In this document: positions 34,898-45,903 of the stretch, piece by piece
Position numbering within the stretch: the first letter of the stretch is position 1
How the letters are laid out: every line of letters begins with the position of its first letter
Source: Thozetella sp. PMI_491
Lineage: Eukaryota; Ascomycota; Sordariomycetes; Chaetosphaeriales; Chaetosphaeriaceae
Length of the DNA: 64,000 nucleotides
Assembly (NCBI GenBank): GCA_021432635.1
Contig: MU270124.1
Location: 9,336-73,335 of the forward strand
Reading direction: 5' to 3'
Made by a program: the position numbers and the translations under genes
Notes under the pieces: model-generated
The model's input: the letters and a program-made list of their open reading frames with translations, nothing else
What the model was told of the DNA's origin: nothing
Database searches by the model: none

Positions 34898-34925
34898 GGA
34901 CCATTTTTAACAGAAGTGGGTCCAA
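34898..34925. repeat. Inverted repeat just outside the Helitron-type left end
   Basis: TTGGACC and GGTCCAA form a 7-bp stem around a ~16-nt loop, immediately left of the TGACCAAAGGTC end repeat. It could be part of the element's end structure or chance. Confidence 0.35.
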
Positions 34926-36599
34926 TAAAAGCATACTAATTGACCAAAGGTCTTATTTACCGCTCATTTGAAAAAAGTTTCTCGTTCTCTGATTGGTCAG
35001 TTAATTTCCTCTTTTAGCTGTGGGTCTATAAATTAAACTGTAACTAGATAGCGCTTGTTTCCAGCTGTAAATACTGCTTAGCGCGCTAATATTAGCTGTT
35101 AAATTTTACTTTAAAGCTTTAATTATCCTCTTAATTTTATAACCCTTAACTCTTTTAAAATCTATTTCCCTCTATATAGTATAGAGGTTTAAGAATCGCT
35201 CCCTATATTATATAAATATAGTCGTTATAAGTAGTTTTATACACTTGATTAGTTTTTACTATTAAGGGAAAGAAGGACTTCTTTAACTACTTATTGCTTA
35301 AATTACTATAATATATAAAATATATAGGTTAAAGCTAAATTATTTACTAGCTTAGCTTAGGCGTTAATTTTTATAAAGTAAATACATTTAAATAATATAC
35401 TAGTAACTATTTGATTAATATAAGCTAACCCTCTTAGTCTAAAAAAGCAAACAGTTGATAAAGCTAGCCTTTTACTGTTATACCTATAGATCCTTATACC
35501 CCTTTTTATCAATAGGTTAAATTTATTCTTTATATTAAAACTAATAGACTCTATACTAGATAGTAAAGTTAAATCTTATATATATACTATCTATAAACAG
35601 CAGCAGATCTAACACAACTATCAGGCCTAACACTAAGGTGTTAAGATTCCCTCTTAAACACTAACTTTAACTACTCTCTAAGCTAATTTATAAGTGTAAA
35701 AAGTTACTACTACACTAAATTTAAGCTTTAAAGTACTATAGTTAAATCTAATACCCTTACCCCTATATACTACTATCCTAAGAGACTTAATTCCTAACTT
35801 ACTAGATCTTCTAACCCTACTACTACTAATATACTAATAAGGCCCTTAAGATATATATAAGCACCTTATTAAGCCTAGCTAATATAATACTTAAGTATAT
35901 TAGGTCCTCCTACCCTTATTCTCTAGTAACTTAAACACTTTAACTATTAATAAAGCTAACTAGACAATCTTACTAGAGTTTTAGGATATATTAAAACAGG
36001 AAAAACATAAGCTTTATATATACTATAAGTGAAAATAGTTTAATATATACTTAAATTAAGTAGGTGTTTATATATAATACTATACTATAAATAGTAAAAA
36101 AGCAGCCGATTAGCCTTTCCTTTATTTAGTAAAGAACTACTTTAATTTTAGCTATATATTAGAACAGCTCCTAGTGTTAAGTATAGTAGAAGAAATACTA
36201 ATTATATATATTTATATAGCTATATAAATACTCTAGGTCTATAGCTAGTAGTATAAATATTATAGCTATATAGTTTACTTCTTATAGAATATAAGTAAGA
36301 TATATTATAAGCTTTTTTTACTATTAAAGCACTTTAATATTATATTACTTTAGCTACTAGATATTATATAAAATCTAGCTTTTAACGTATAGTTTTAACA
36401 CTAGTTTATAATATACTAATATTATATTAAACAGTAGTTATATTACTTATAGGAGTACTACCTTATATACTATAACTTTAAATAAAACACTAGTATATTA
36501 GAAGTACTATTAGAAAACAGCTCTGTGATTAATTATATTTATATATAATAGATTATGTGTAAAACTAGCTTAAGGCTAGATAAAGGGCTAGTGCTTAAT

Positions 36600-37600
36600 A
36601 AAAAGTAGGAGCTAGTAAATCTTAAAGACTATAAAGAATTAACTATATTAAATATTATTATTATATAGATAAAGCTTAAGTATTTAAAGGTAGATCTTAA
36701 TTAGGAGCTACTTTTAAATAGTATAAAGGAGTATCTTAAAGGGTTTTTTATAGCTATATAATAGCTAAAAGATACCTATTAGCTTTTTATACCTATAATA
36801 TAAAGAATATTACTTAATAAGTTTAACTAGATAACTATACTATTTTCACGCGCCTTTCTAATACTTTTTTTATATAGAGCTGCTAAATTTATAATACTAA
36901 AGGAGTATAATATTAATTTTATAGACTAGGTTTAATATATTATATATTAGAAAGATAGGCGATTTACTTAGCATTTTATCTTTTATTTTATAACATTAAA
37001 TATATTAATATACTATTAGATATACTTTATAAGTTAATATTTTATTAATAAAAATTACTTTAAGTAAGTTATATATAAAGAGCTCTTTAAGATATTAATA
37101 GATCTAGATTAGCTAGAGGTATAAATACTTCTCAACTATATTATAAAAGCTACTATAGTACTAAAGGGTATATACCCTTTTTAGAACTGTAGAAGGTATA
37201 AGTGTAAGGCTTTTACTTATTATTTAGGCATTTTAAGTGCTTTTATAACCTAGAGCCTTGTTAATAACTATTAGTATAGCTTATATTAGTATATACTATA
37301 GTTTAATAAGTAGTATTAGCTTGATAAACTCTTATATATATATCTTTTTTATTAGCTACTTAAAGAAAACTCTTATATTATTACTTAATACTTTTACTTA
37401 TAAAATAAGCTCTTTTATAATATTATATTAAAGAAAAAGTTTAGCTTATATAATTTTTAATACTAGTATAAATAATAGAGCTATAATAGTACTTATTACT
37501 ATAGTTTATACTAGTTTAATTATACCCCCTTATTAAATATAAGTAGTAAGGAGAGACATATAATTTTTATATATATTTAAAGTGCTTAGATCAATATAAA
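36600..37600 (+). pseudogene. Helitron Rep (HUH nuclease) domain relic
   Basis: On the plus strand the segment around 37,130-37,560 reads like the fungal Helitron Rep region. LGILSAFIT and LLKENSYIITQYFYL (compare the family's NPHI-AxxF helix) are followed by a Y-rich block at 37,455-37,530 with the spacing of the family's RGSxHxHxLxW two-histidine motif; His codons appear as Tyr codons, as C-to-T mutation predicts. Upstream FFIAIQQLKD-like sequence at ~36,740 could be the Helitron_like_N start. Stops are everywhere, so no product is made. Confidence 0.6.
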
Positions 37601-39649
37601 AAACCTAGAATTACTTAGGTATTAAAATTAAAATAAGAGAAACCCCCTCTATATAAAGCTATAAGACTATATACTAATAATATTTAGCTTTTTTTTTTAT
37701 ATAATTAACTACTACTAATACTATTCTTACTTAGAAGTGTATTACCTATAAAAAAAAAAGCTTAGAGCGCCCTTTATAGTAAAAGAAAATATATAGCCTA
37801 TACTAAAATACTGGTTTTACTTCTCTTATATAGTATATAGTATAGTAAAGCTAGAGTAAGTGCCTAGCTCTTAATACTACTCTTTTTTTACTTAGTATAA
37901 TAATCTATATTTAAATCAGCTTAGTCTAGTAATAAGTTTAATATAGTTAGTAAATACTAACTTTTTACCTTATATTAATATATAGGCTATAATTAACTAT
38001 ATTATTAAATACTACTTAAAGATTAAGTAAAAGACTATAAACTATATAGATCTAGTTAAGCAAGTACTTTTAAACGTTATATAAAAGTATACTTTATTCT
38101 CTTTTACTGTTAAATTAATAAATAAACTACTTATAGAGTAAGATTACTCTGCTTAAAAGGTATATTATATCCTCTTTAAGCTCTTATTATAGGAAGATTT
38201 ACATATAGTATAATCTATAGATTACTAGCTGTTAAGTTAATAGATTAAGAGTATTAATCTATATATAAAAGAGCTTATTAAGTATAAAAATATATATAAA
38301 AAATATCTTAATCGCGATTTAATAGCTAAAAGAGCTATTTAACTAATATACTCTAGGTTTATAATATTATAAAACTAGAATAATATAAAAGTAAATTAAA
38401 AAGCATACTTATATATACTAGAGTATGTTTTACTTTACTTTTTATACTATTAGCTAGATTTATAGCACCCTTAGTTTAATAATTTCTATAGGGTAAAGCT
38501 TATACTTAACTATCCTTACTCTAATAAAAGTAAGCTCCTTTCTATCAATAGTATAAGATTTACCTTATATAAAAAAGTATATATATATTATTAAAAGGTC
38601 TATACTTATATAGACAACTATTATAGCTAGTTAAAGCTAGAGGAAAAGCTATTTAAGTAATAGCTATTTAAGGTGAAAAAGCTACTAGGCTTTTTTTAAT
38701 AAGAACTTATACAAATACTTTTAGATTATACTCTTATATAAGAATTATATAAGCTAATTAGGTATAAAGATCTAGATATAGTATATAATTAGAGTAAATA
38801 TGTTAATAAGTATACCTATAACTACTTCCCTAGTAGTATATATTAGTATAAAATATAAGTAGCTTATTATACTCTTAAGCCTAAATATATCTCTTTAAAA
38901 GTATATAATATATTAAATATAAAGTAGTATTTAATCTATAATATAATATTAGGGTACTTTTAATAAGATTAGCTAGAGTAGTTATTACTTTAAATTAATA
39001 GTAATAAAGGCACTAAAAAATTATATTTAGTAAAGATCTTAGCTAGTTATCTTAAGAAAGCCTATAATAATAGATTAGTTAAGCTTATAGCTCTAACTAG
39101 TATTATAAGTGTAAATATTAACAGAAATATAATCTATATACTCTTATAGCTACTTATAGATTATATATATAAAGAATTAGCCCTAACTATCCTAGTAAAT
39201 ATATAATACTAGTTATACTAGCTAAGATATTTATTTATTAATAAAAAAAATATATTAAAACTATATATTTTTTACTATATAAATCAGTGCTTATAATAGA
39301 TCTTTTTAATATAAGATTAGTTTTTTAATAGGGTAAATATTATACTTATAAGCAACTTTTTCTAGCTCTTATTAATTAGTATATAAGTGCTTTTTTCTAG
39401 TGCTTTTAAGTAACTTTTAGCTAGAACTTTTAAGCTCTTTTATACTTTTATATTACTTTTATATAAGGGGGCTAGTTAGCCTTTTAATAAAGCTATACTA
39501 GCTTTTAAGAAGGAAGTATAAACTTTTAATAAAGCTCCTACGTTGTTTTTACTAGAGGACTAAGTAGTACTTTATATATATTATATATTTTCACGCTCTG
39601 TTTTTTTAGATGTTACTCTATACTAGTAGGGCAAAGAGTAAGTAGTGTT

Positions 39650-40470
39650 TTACTATATGTTTAAAGAGCTGTATAAAGTATATATTTTACTAGCTTTATT
39701 CTAGCTCCTTTTTAAGTAGGTTATTACTATATTATTAGATTATAAGTGTAAAGAGTTTTAAAACACGCTTTAAATCTATATAAAACATAAAAAAGTATAT
39801 TCTTATAACTATACTTAGCTTATAGCGTTTAATTTACTAGTAATCTTATATAAAACTATTTATACTAGTATAGGAGTAGAGTAAGTAACTGATCTACAAG
39901 CTAATAACCTCTTAGTAAAGCTTCCCTTATACTTAAGTGTATAAATAATACTTTTATATAACCTTAACATGCCTTTTAGCCTTATAAATAATATATAAGG
40001 CATAATTTATAACCTTAAATAAGTGCCTAAAGCAGATCTAATATAAGACCCTCCCCTTATAGTAATAGTTGCTTTTAATAACTATACTAGCCTAGGGTTT
40101 AAGCTATTAGACTATATAAAACTATATACTTCTAAGGGTAAAAAGGTAGTGTTAATACTATATAAGCGATATAAATATATATATAAAAATACTTCTTATA
40201 TATATAAATAGTTCCCTCTTATACTAATATATATAATTATAGTTTATAAAGTATAGGGTATAACCTTAGATTATATAGTAGTAAATCTAGTAGTAAAGGA
40301 ATTTATATAGGGGCTATTTTATATAGCCTATTTATAAGTTACTACCTTAGAGGGGCTAATATTTAAGGAGCCTTTTAAGTATAGTCTATTATATAAGGAG
40401 AAGTTAGGTCTTAATATATTTTTATATAATAGTATAATTCTATAGTATCTCTTTACTAATAATATATATA
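39650..40470 (+). pseudogene. Helitron PIF1-like helicase relic (C-terminal part)
   Basis: Plus-strand conceptual reading gives the PIF1 order: PFSLINNI and GIIYNLK near 39,970-40,020 (family: GLVNGA-GTV), ADLI and DPPLIVIVAFNNY near 40,030-40,090, then FPLILIYIIIVYKV plus GITLDYIVVNL at 40,210-40,290 (family: AYAxTVHKxQGxTL), then VTTLEGLIF at 40,340-40,370. Stops and His-to-Tyr changes fit RIP decay. A Walker A motif was not identified with confidence. Confidence 0.62.
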
Positions 40471-42189
40471 TAGTTATAAAAATAAGATAGGCAGACTAAA
40501 ATTATTATTATATAGCCTAGTTATATATAACTCCCTTTATACTATAAACCTTATAATAAAGCTCTTTCTTTCTTATTACTTTTAACTTATAATAAACTTT
40601 ATTCTAATATATTTTTTATTATATTTAACTCTTTATTATATATTAAGATATATACTTATATATTAAAAGTATAAAAAGCTAAGCAATAAATTATATAACT
40701 ATTAAATATATTTAATAATATACCTTTAAAAAAACATATTATACTAGCTATATAATCTATAGCTACCTAGTCTAGGACAGCTATTATATAAGTAATAGTA
40801 AGAATAGTAAATACTCTTAAGTAAAAGTATTATATATAGAATTACTAATTCCCCTAGCTACTACTATATAAGATATATATAGGCTATATTAAGTAAGATA
40901 TTATAAAGAGTTATACCCTAAGTCTAAGTAAGTAGTAAACTAGCTTCTATATAGGATTATACTAATACTTTTAGCTAGATATACAAGTTAACTATTATAC
41001 TTTATATATTACAGGTAACTACTAGTGCCTTAAGGTCCTTAATAATATTACTATAGCTATATATACTTTTATAACTATAATAGTTAATATAAGAGCTAAA
41101 AATATAAATTAAAGAGTAAGTTCCCTACCCTAAATATACTTATAAGCTATTTTCTTTACTAATTAAGTAATTAAGGTCTTAATAAGATATATTAGACAGC
41201 TTATAAGGCGATTTAAGATGCTAAAACTATAATAAAGTAAGATAATCTTAAAAATATAGATTAGGAATAGCTCCTATATATTATTTTACTTATTATAAGG
41301 GGTATTTATAAGTTGTTTAAGGGCTAGATTTACTTTAAAGCTAATATAAGTAGTACTAGTACTAGATTATATAATACTAATAGTTTTATAGTAGAATAGT
41401 AGTTAACTAGGTATTTTTAAAGCTATTTAAGCTATTTAACTATTAAGTATATTATTTATACTATAATAATATATTAAAATAGCTATTATTTATATATATA
41501 TAATAGTATTTTAAAATATTCTTAAGCTAGCTTTAGATATATATTTTTATACTAGACCCTTATAAAATAGCTTTTTTTTCTTAAGCTATATATAAGTTAA
41601 GTTTTTTTTTTTTAAAAAAAAAGCGATTTTTATTATATATTTTAAGAGCTTTTATTACTTTAATACTTTTAGCTTATACTTTTTAGATTAAGACTATAAC
41701 TACTACTACTATATTACTATAAATAAGTTACTCTTTATATATATTTTATATTATAAAATCACTAATTACACTATTTATAATAGCTACCTTCTACTATATT
41801 AATAAAGGCAATAAAAAGGCTATTTACTACTCTTACTAGGGTTTTAACCCTATTAATAATCTACTAGTTAGTTTAACTCCTAAGTATTTTCTATCTAGTT
41901 AATTTTACATTAATACTAACTTTCTCTAAGATCCCCCTTAAGAGGAAAAGGCCCCTATAGCTAAGTAAAAGGTAAGTTAATCCCTATTTATTTACAGATT
42001 TATTATTCTATATTTAACACTAGTTTAACATTAATATAAGCTAATTAATAATAGAATAATATTCCCTATATTATTTATATTAGCTGTATCAGCTATAACA
42101 AGACAGTTTATTATATACTAAACCCTAGTAAATAACTCTTTTAATATAGTTGTTTTACACTCTAGCATAGAGTTTTATAGGGGATATTA

Positions 42190-42546
42190 ATACAGTAGCT
42201 AGATTTGTATAAGAATAGATATACTAAGTGCTTAGCTAGTAATTATAACTACCCTAAAATACCTGTTATAATAAAAGGTATTATATACACCTTTATAAAA
42301 GTAGTTTTTACTTGCCGCACTAGTAAGGTAAAGGATAAGATAACTAGATCATACTTAAGCGCTAAAACTATAGCTAACTAGCTATATTAGGCCTATAAGA
42401 AGGCCTATAAACTAGCTAGAAAGGCTATTAAAAATACCAAGGAGGCACTAGCTAAAGAGGAGCTGGACAAGCGCACGCTTTTACACGCCATCTTAGGAGA
42501 AGTGCATGCTCTACGCGTAGATCTTACTGCTGCCCGCGCTTAGGCA
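42190..42546 (+). pseudogene. Possible second Helitron ORF: basic, coiled-coil-like protein end
   Basis: One frame reads continuously, apart from a few RIP-like stops, through NYPKIPVIIKGIIYTFIKVV, FTCRTSKVKDKITRSYLSAK and then AYKKAYKLARKAIKNTKEAL, ending LHAILGEVHALRVDLTAARA near 42,540. The end is Lys/Ala/Leu-rich and likely helical, with some Cys upstream. The last ~120 bp are GC-normal. It lies between the helicase and the right end repeat, so it may be an accessory gene of the element. No family is recognised. Confidence 0.4.
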
Positions 42547-42610
42547 TAAAATTTGATAGGGTTTTTAGTCGTTCTGTGAAAGTAGATACCCCTGGTCTAG
42601 CCCCTGTGCT

Positions 42611-42633
42611 TTTGCGCTGGGAAATGGCGCAAA
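42611..42633. repeat. Perfect 7-bp hairpin near the right end of the Helitron-type element
   Basis: TTTGCGC (42611-42617) and GCGCAAA (42627-42633) surround a 9-nt loop. Helitrons carry a GC-rich hairpin shortly before the 3' terminus. Here the distance to CTAA followed by T at 42,663-42,667 is about 30 bp, and to the inverted end repeat about 53 bp. Confidence 0.5.
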
Positions 42634-42877
42634 GCGCCAAATAAAACTTGCTTTTCCCGTGCCTAATCTATTTTGCTCTCTGCGTGACCTTTGGTCAGAT
42701 ATATGCCTATAAGCCCCGCAGGGCCGCGATGTAGGTATGGCCGGAGCGTAGCGGAGACTATTTTAGTAGATACGCCGAACTACAGCTCCAGCGACTGTTT
42801 CCGCGCCATGCGCTCCATACATCATAATATGTTCAATGGGGCTGCGAGATGGCCTTCCTACCCTTGGCGTGGCTATC

Positions 42878-42885
42878 TATAAATA
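42878..42885 (+). promoter_or_regulatory. TATA box of the alpha/beta hydrolase gene
   Basis: TATAAATA lies 107 bp upstream of the ATG at 42992, in otherwise GC-normal sequence, with a pyrimidine-rich leader after it. The Helitron-type element ends only ~180 bp further upstream. Confidence 0.5.
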
Positions 42886-42991
42886 CTTAAGCTTCCTGCT
42901 GTATTCAACGCATTTCTCTAGGGCAGCTAAACACATTCCGAGAGATCACTGATAGTCCATTAGCTTTTGTTCGGTTTACCTAGTAGTTAAC

Positions 42992-44212
42992 ATGCTCCAA
43001 CTCAACAAAGACAGCTCTTTTAACTATGAGCTACTCCGCAACCTCGGCCACTCGCGGTACCATGGCGCCGATGTCTCAGAGGTTCTAACTGCTGCCGCTT
43101 CCCTGCGTGACGGAGACGTCGAGAGTTTTTATGATGCCTTCAACAACCTTGCAGTCCGTGTCAACAGTCAAGCCGAGGCCATCGACGCTGTCAAGTACCC
43201 GGTATCAGCTCGGGATGCCTTTTTCCGCGCATCAACCTATTTCCGCGCAGCCGACTTCTATCTTCACGGAAACCCCGATGATCCTCGTCTCAACGATCTG
43301 TGGGATAAGCAGCTCGCTGCATTCAATAAGGCCATTGCCCTACTCCCTATCCCTGGTGAGCGCGTCACCCTACGCTCTACCGACGATGCTTTTGACGTCC
43401 CCGCTATCTTCTATCGTGCCGCCGGTGCCGGATCTCAAAACCAAAGGCCAACGCTGATCCTCGGCAACGGTTACGATGGGGCTCTGGAAGAGATGCTCCA
43501 TGTGCTCGGTTTTGCCGCGCTCGAGAGAGGTTACAACGTCATGACGTATGAAGGTCCCGGCCAACCCACCGTCCGACGCCAGCAAAACGTGGGCTTCATA
43601 CCCCAGTGGGAAAGGGCGGTGACGCCGTTAGTCGACTACCTCGTGGCGCAATCCGAAGTCGACAGTTCCCGAATTGGTTTAATGGGCTATTCTATGGGCG
43701 GCTGGCTCGCCATCCGTGCTGCAGCCTTTGAGCATCGCTTAGCCGCTGTCATGGCCGTCGATGGCGTCTACAACGTCTTCCAGGCCTATTACAATCAGAT
43801 GCCCCCTCCAATGCAGGCTATCTATGATACCAAGGACTTCGACAAAGCGAACCAGATGATAAAAGAGCTCCTAGGATCGGGGAAGGCCCCTATCGGGCTG
43901 AAGTGGGGGATCGAGCAAGGAATCTGGAGTTTCTGTGCTGAGAGCGCGTCTGACTTTATGGAAAAGACACGAGAATTCACCTTGGAGGGCATCGCGCACT
44001 TGGTACAATGCCCTGCTTGGATTGGTGAGGCCGCTGACGATCTTTTCTTTTATGGGCAGCCCGAGCAGGTCAAAGAAGCTCTTGGGAGCCTTGCAACCTA
44101 CAGGTCGCTGACCTCAGTTGATGGAGCGAGCCATCACTGTCATGTCGGCGCCACCGCCTATTTGAACCAGATCCTCTGCGACTGGTTTGATCAGGTCACT
44201 TCATCGATATGA
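42992..44212 (+). CDS. Alpha/beta hydrolase of the pseudooxynicotine-hydrolase-like / DUF1100-type group
   Basis: An intronless 406-residue protein. The N-terminal ~110 residues are helical and carry YPVSARDAFFRASTYFRAADFYLHG, typical of this hydrolase group, in which a helical cap precedes the fold. The core follows with PTLILGNGYDGALEEML, nucleophile elbow GLMGYSMGGWLAIRAA (Ser about residue 234), acid region CPAWIGEAADDLFF and His in GASHHCHVGA. Relatives cleave C-C or ester/thioester-like bonds, and some act in pigment or polyketide pathways (Ayg1-like enzymes are more distant). There is no signal peptide, so it is likely cytosolic. It starts 295 bp downstream of the Helitron-type element. 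Substrate unknown. Confidence 0.9.
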   Translation: MLQLNKDSSFNYELLRNLGHSRYHGADVSEVLTAAASLRDGDVESFYDAFNNLAVRVNSQAEAIDAVKYPVSARDAFFRASTYFRAADFYLHGNPDDPRLNDLWDKQLAAFNKAIALLPIPGERVTLRSTDDAFDVPAIFYRAAGAGSQNQRPTLILGNGYDGALEEMLHVLGFAALERGYNVMTYEGPGQPTVRRQQNVGFIPQWERAVTPLVDYLVAQSEVDSSRIGLMGYSMGGWLAIRAAAFEHRLAAVMAVDGVYNVFQAYYNQMPPPMQAIYDTKDFDKANQMIKELLGSGKAPIGLKWGIEQGIWSFCAESASDFMEKTREFTLEGIAHLVQCPAWIGEAADDLFFYGQPEQVKEALGSLATYRSLTSVDGASHHCHVGATAYLNQILCDWFDQVTSSI

Positions 44213-45903
44213 GGGAGACTAGTTCTAGTATCATAACTCTGGTCATGGTCTAGCCCTCTGTAGCCGTAACCTTCGCTTAGAATTACTTGGGAGCATCATA
44301 GTCTACCACCAATCTTCTATCTCCTCTAGCCCAAGATGCCTCTTTTCTCTTCGCTGCAAATAAGATTGCCAACTTTGTATCAGAAGTATTGACACTGGGC
44401 AAGGCAGGAATCGGCGAAGGAGGGTCCAAAATGGGATAGCTATTTGGTGGCGTAAATAAGGAAGTGATAAGATCTGCGTCCAGTTACTAGGCAGTTTACC
44501 TCATTCCACCGATTGTAGCTATGCACGCATCCGCAAGCCCCCTGACCCTTGTTCTTAGTACTGAATACTTGTGCTATCTGTAGTGCTTTGACTCGCACAT
44601 CAGGATTTAAAGTCGCTACTACGTCACGCGCCTAGGGAGTAGAAGCGCGGCTGGTACGGAAGCTCCCGCTTAACTCAATGACTCGTCCCCTCTCCTCGTA
44701 GTGGCGTATGAGGAATTAGCATTGCAACATACCTAGGATACGATAAGTTTAGTGGCATTTTCAAGTTTGATAAAACTTAGAAATCCATTTCGAGTATACC
44801 TCGACACGCTACTGGATAGACTAGAACAGTACCGAGAGTCTTGGGGAGGAAACAAGAGCCAAAAGCACGCACAGGCTAAACTTTAGCTCGTTTAAAACCC
44901 CTTTCTGATTAGTTTAGTACGGTTCATCTTTTTCTAAGTGATGGAACGAGGATAAGGTGGAATGCCGATTGTCCGGATTGAGAGAGAAGCAGCTATATCA
45001 ATGTAAAAGAATAGCGAGGATGATAATAAAGGGGACTGGGCCAAAATTCCTTGTTCGCCGCACCATTCTTGTGCAGAACATAGTCTTATAGCCTCGTAAG
45101 CTTACTTTGGCGGAAATGTTGAAAAACAAGCTTTACCCCGACTATCGGCCTTTTTCATAGTGGGTTATGGATACCTTACTCTCGGCATACTCTCTCAACT
45201 GTCTTCCTTCCCGAGCTAATCGTATGGCTATTGAAGGCATATGAAGTTTGGTGTAATTTATCTATAATTGCTATTAAAACGCTAGGAGCTTTAATGATCA
45301 CGTAATGTCTGTAAGCGGAGCTAATATCGCTATCGCTGCTGTGGCAATGCAGACATTGACGATCAGCTCTCTCCGACAACCGAAAGTAACCGTGCTGACT
45401 CGAGTTCTAAACATCTCTGCCTACGTGATACATCCTCTTTCGGTCATAAACTTGGAATAAGTTCATGACTGAGCGCCGAGGGGCGTTTGTAATAACCCGT
45501 CAGCTGATGAGCCTAACTTAACATCGCCTTAGCCTTTCGGATTCTAGCAAAATGCAGACTAGTTATGAAATAATTAGGCCGATGCTCTGAAAATGAGGAA
45601 GCTCCTTCTCGCTTATAACCCTGCTCTTGTCGCGCAAGGTGACAAATCCAGACCGATTATGGTCTGGATTAGGTCGGTACCGCGGAATGAGGAGAATGCC
45701 TTGCTTTTCCCGCTTGAGAGCATAGAGCTCGTCAACCATCTGTACTGCGGTGTCTTCAAGACATCTCGACAATGAGTATCTATAATAAGGGAGCTACCCC
45801 ACTTCAACCCAGCCTGACTTTGGTAAGATAGCCGGGCCATACGATCAACCAACTCACATTATTGATAAATAACCGAAACATCCAAATAATTCCCCGCTGA
45901 ATA
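44213..45903. other. Intergenic spacer, no gene supported
   Basis: About 1.7 kb between the hydrolase and propeller genes. Only short, low-complexity ORFs without family resemblance are present. The one clear structure is a perfect inverted repeat at 45,645-45,670. Confidence 0.5.
45645..45670. repeat. Perfect 10-bp inverted repeat (hairpin)
   Basis: AATCCAGACC (45645-45654), loop GATTAT, then GGTCTGGATT (45661-45670). It lies 234 bp upstream of the propeller gene. It could be a dimeric protein-binding site or an RNA hairpin; function unknown. Confidence 0.5.

Larger units (their letters stand above)
32242..34940. other. Long spacer without supported genes
   Basis: 2.7 kb of mostly GC-normal sequence between the regulator-like gene and the Helitron-type element. 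Many short ORFs overlap on both strands, none with family-like content. At 32,243-32,285 a short stretch (CTATCTAGCTAAATATAGCC, then GGGGGCTAGATAG) resembles the Fot1 subterminal motif. From about 34,400 the composition turns AT-richer. Two short ORFs at 33,835-33,948 and 34,016-34,144 are listed separately. Confidence 0.5.
34941..42697 (+). mobile_element. Helitron-type (Rep/helicase) rolling-circle element, decayed
   Basis: A 7.76-kb AT-converted block with no LTRs. Its edges carry TGACCAAAGGTC at 34941-34952 and the inverted GACCTTTGGTCA at 42686-42697. On the plus strand, reading through stops shows a Rep-type nuclease block near 37,300-37,560 and a PIF1-family helicase C-terminal block near 40,210-40,430 (FPLILIYIIIVYKV, GITLDYIVVNL, VTTLEGLIF). 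Rep before helicase on one strand is the Helitron order. Short inverted repeats near both ends match the non-canonical Helitron2/Helentron type known from Fusarium more than the classical TC...CTRR type. The exact termini are uncertain. The last ~260 bp are not RIP-decayed. Confidence 0.7.

Noticed and set aside
34941-42697. Second AT-rich block as another Gypsy LTR element
   Set aside because: No paired LTRs were found at its edges, and the plus-strand reading shows Rep- and PIF1-type blocks instead of reverse transcriptase.
9827-42697. Whole region as a Starship-type giant element
   Set aside because: No tyrosine-recombinase (DUF3435) captain gene is visible, and the two AT-rich blocks have separate, self-consistent ends.
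42691-42882. 63-codon ORF upstream of the alpha/beta hydrolase
   Set aside because: It overlaps the Helitron end repeat and the promoter TATA box; no protein-like features.
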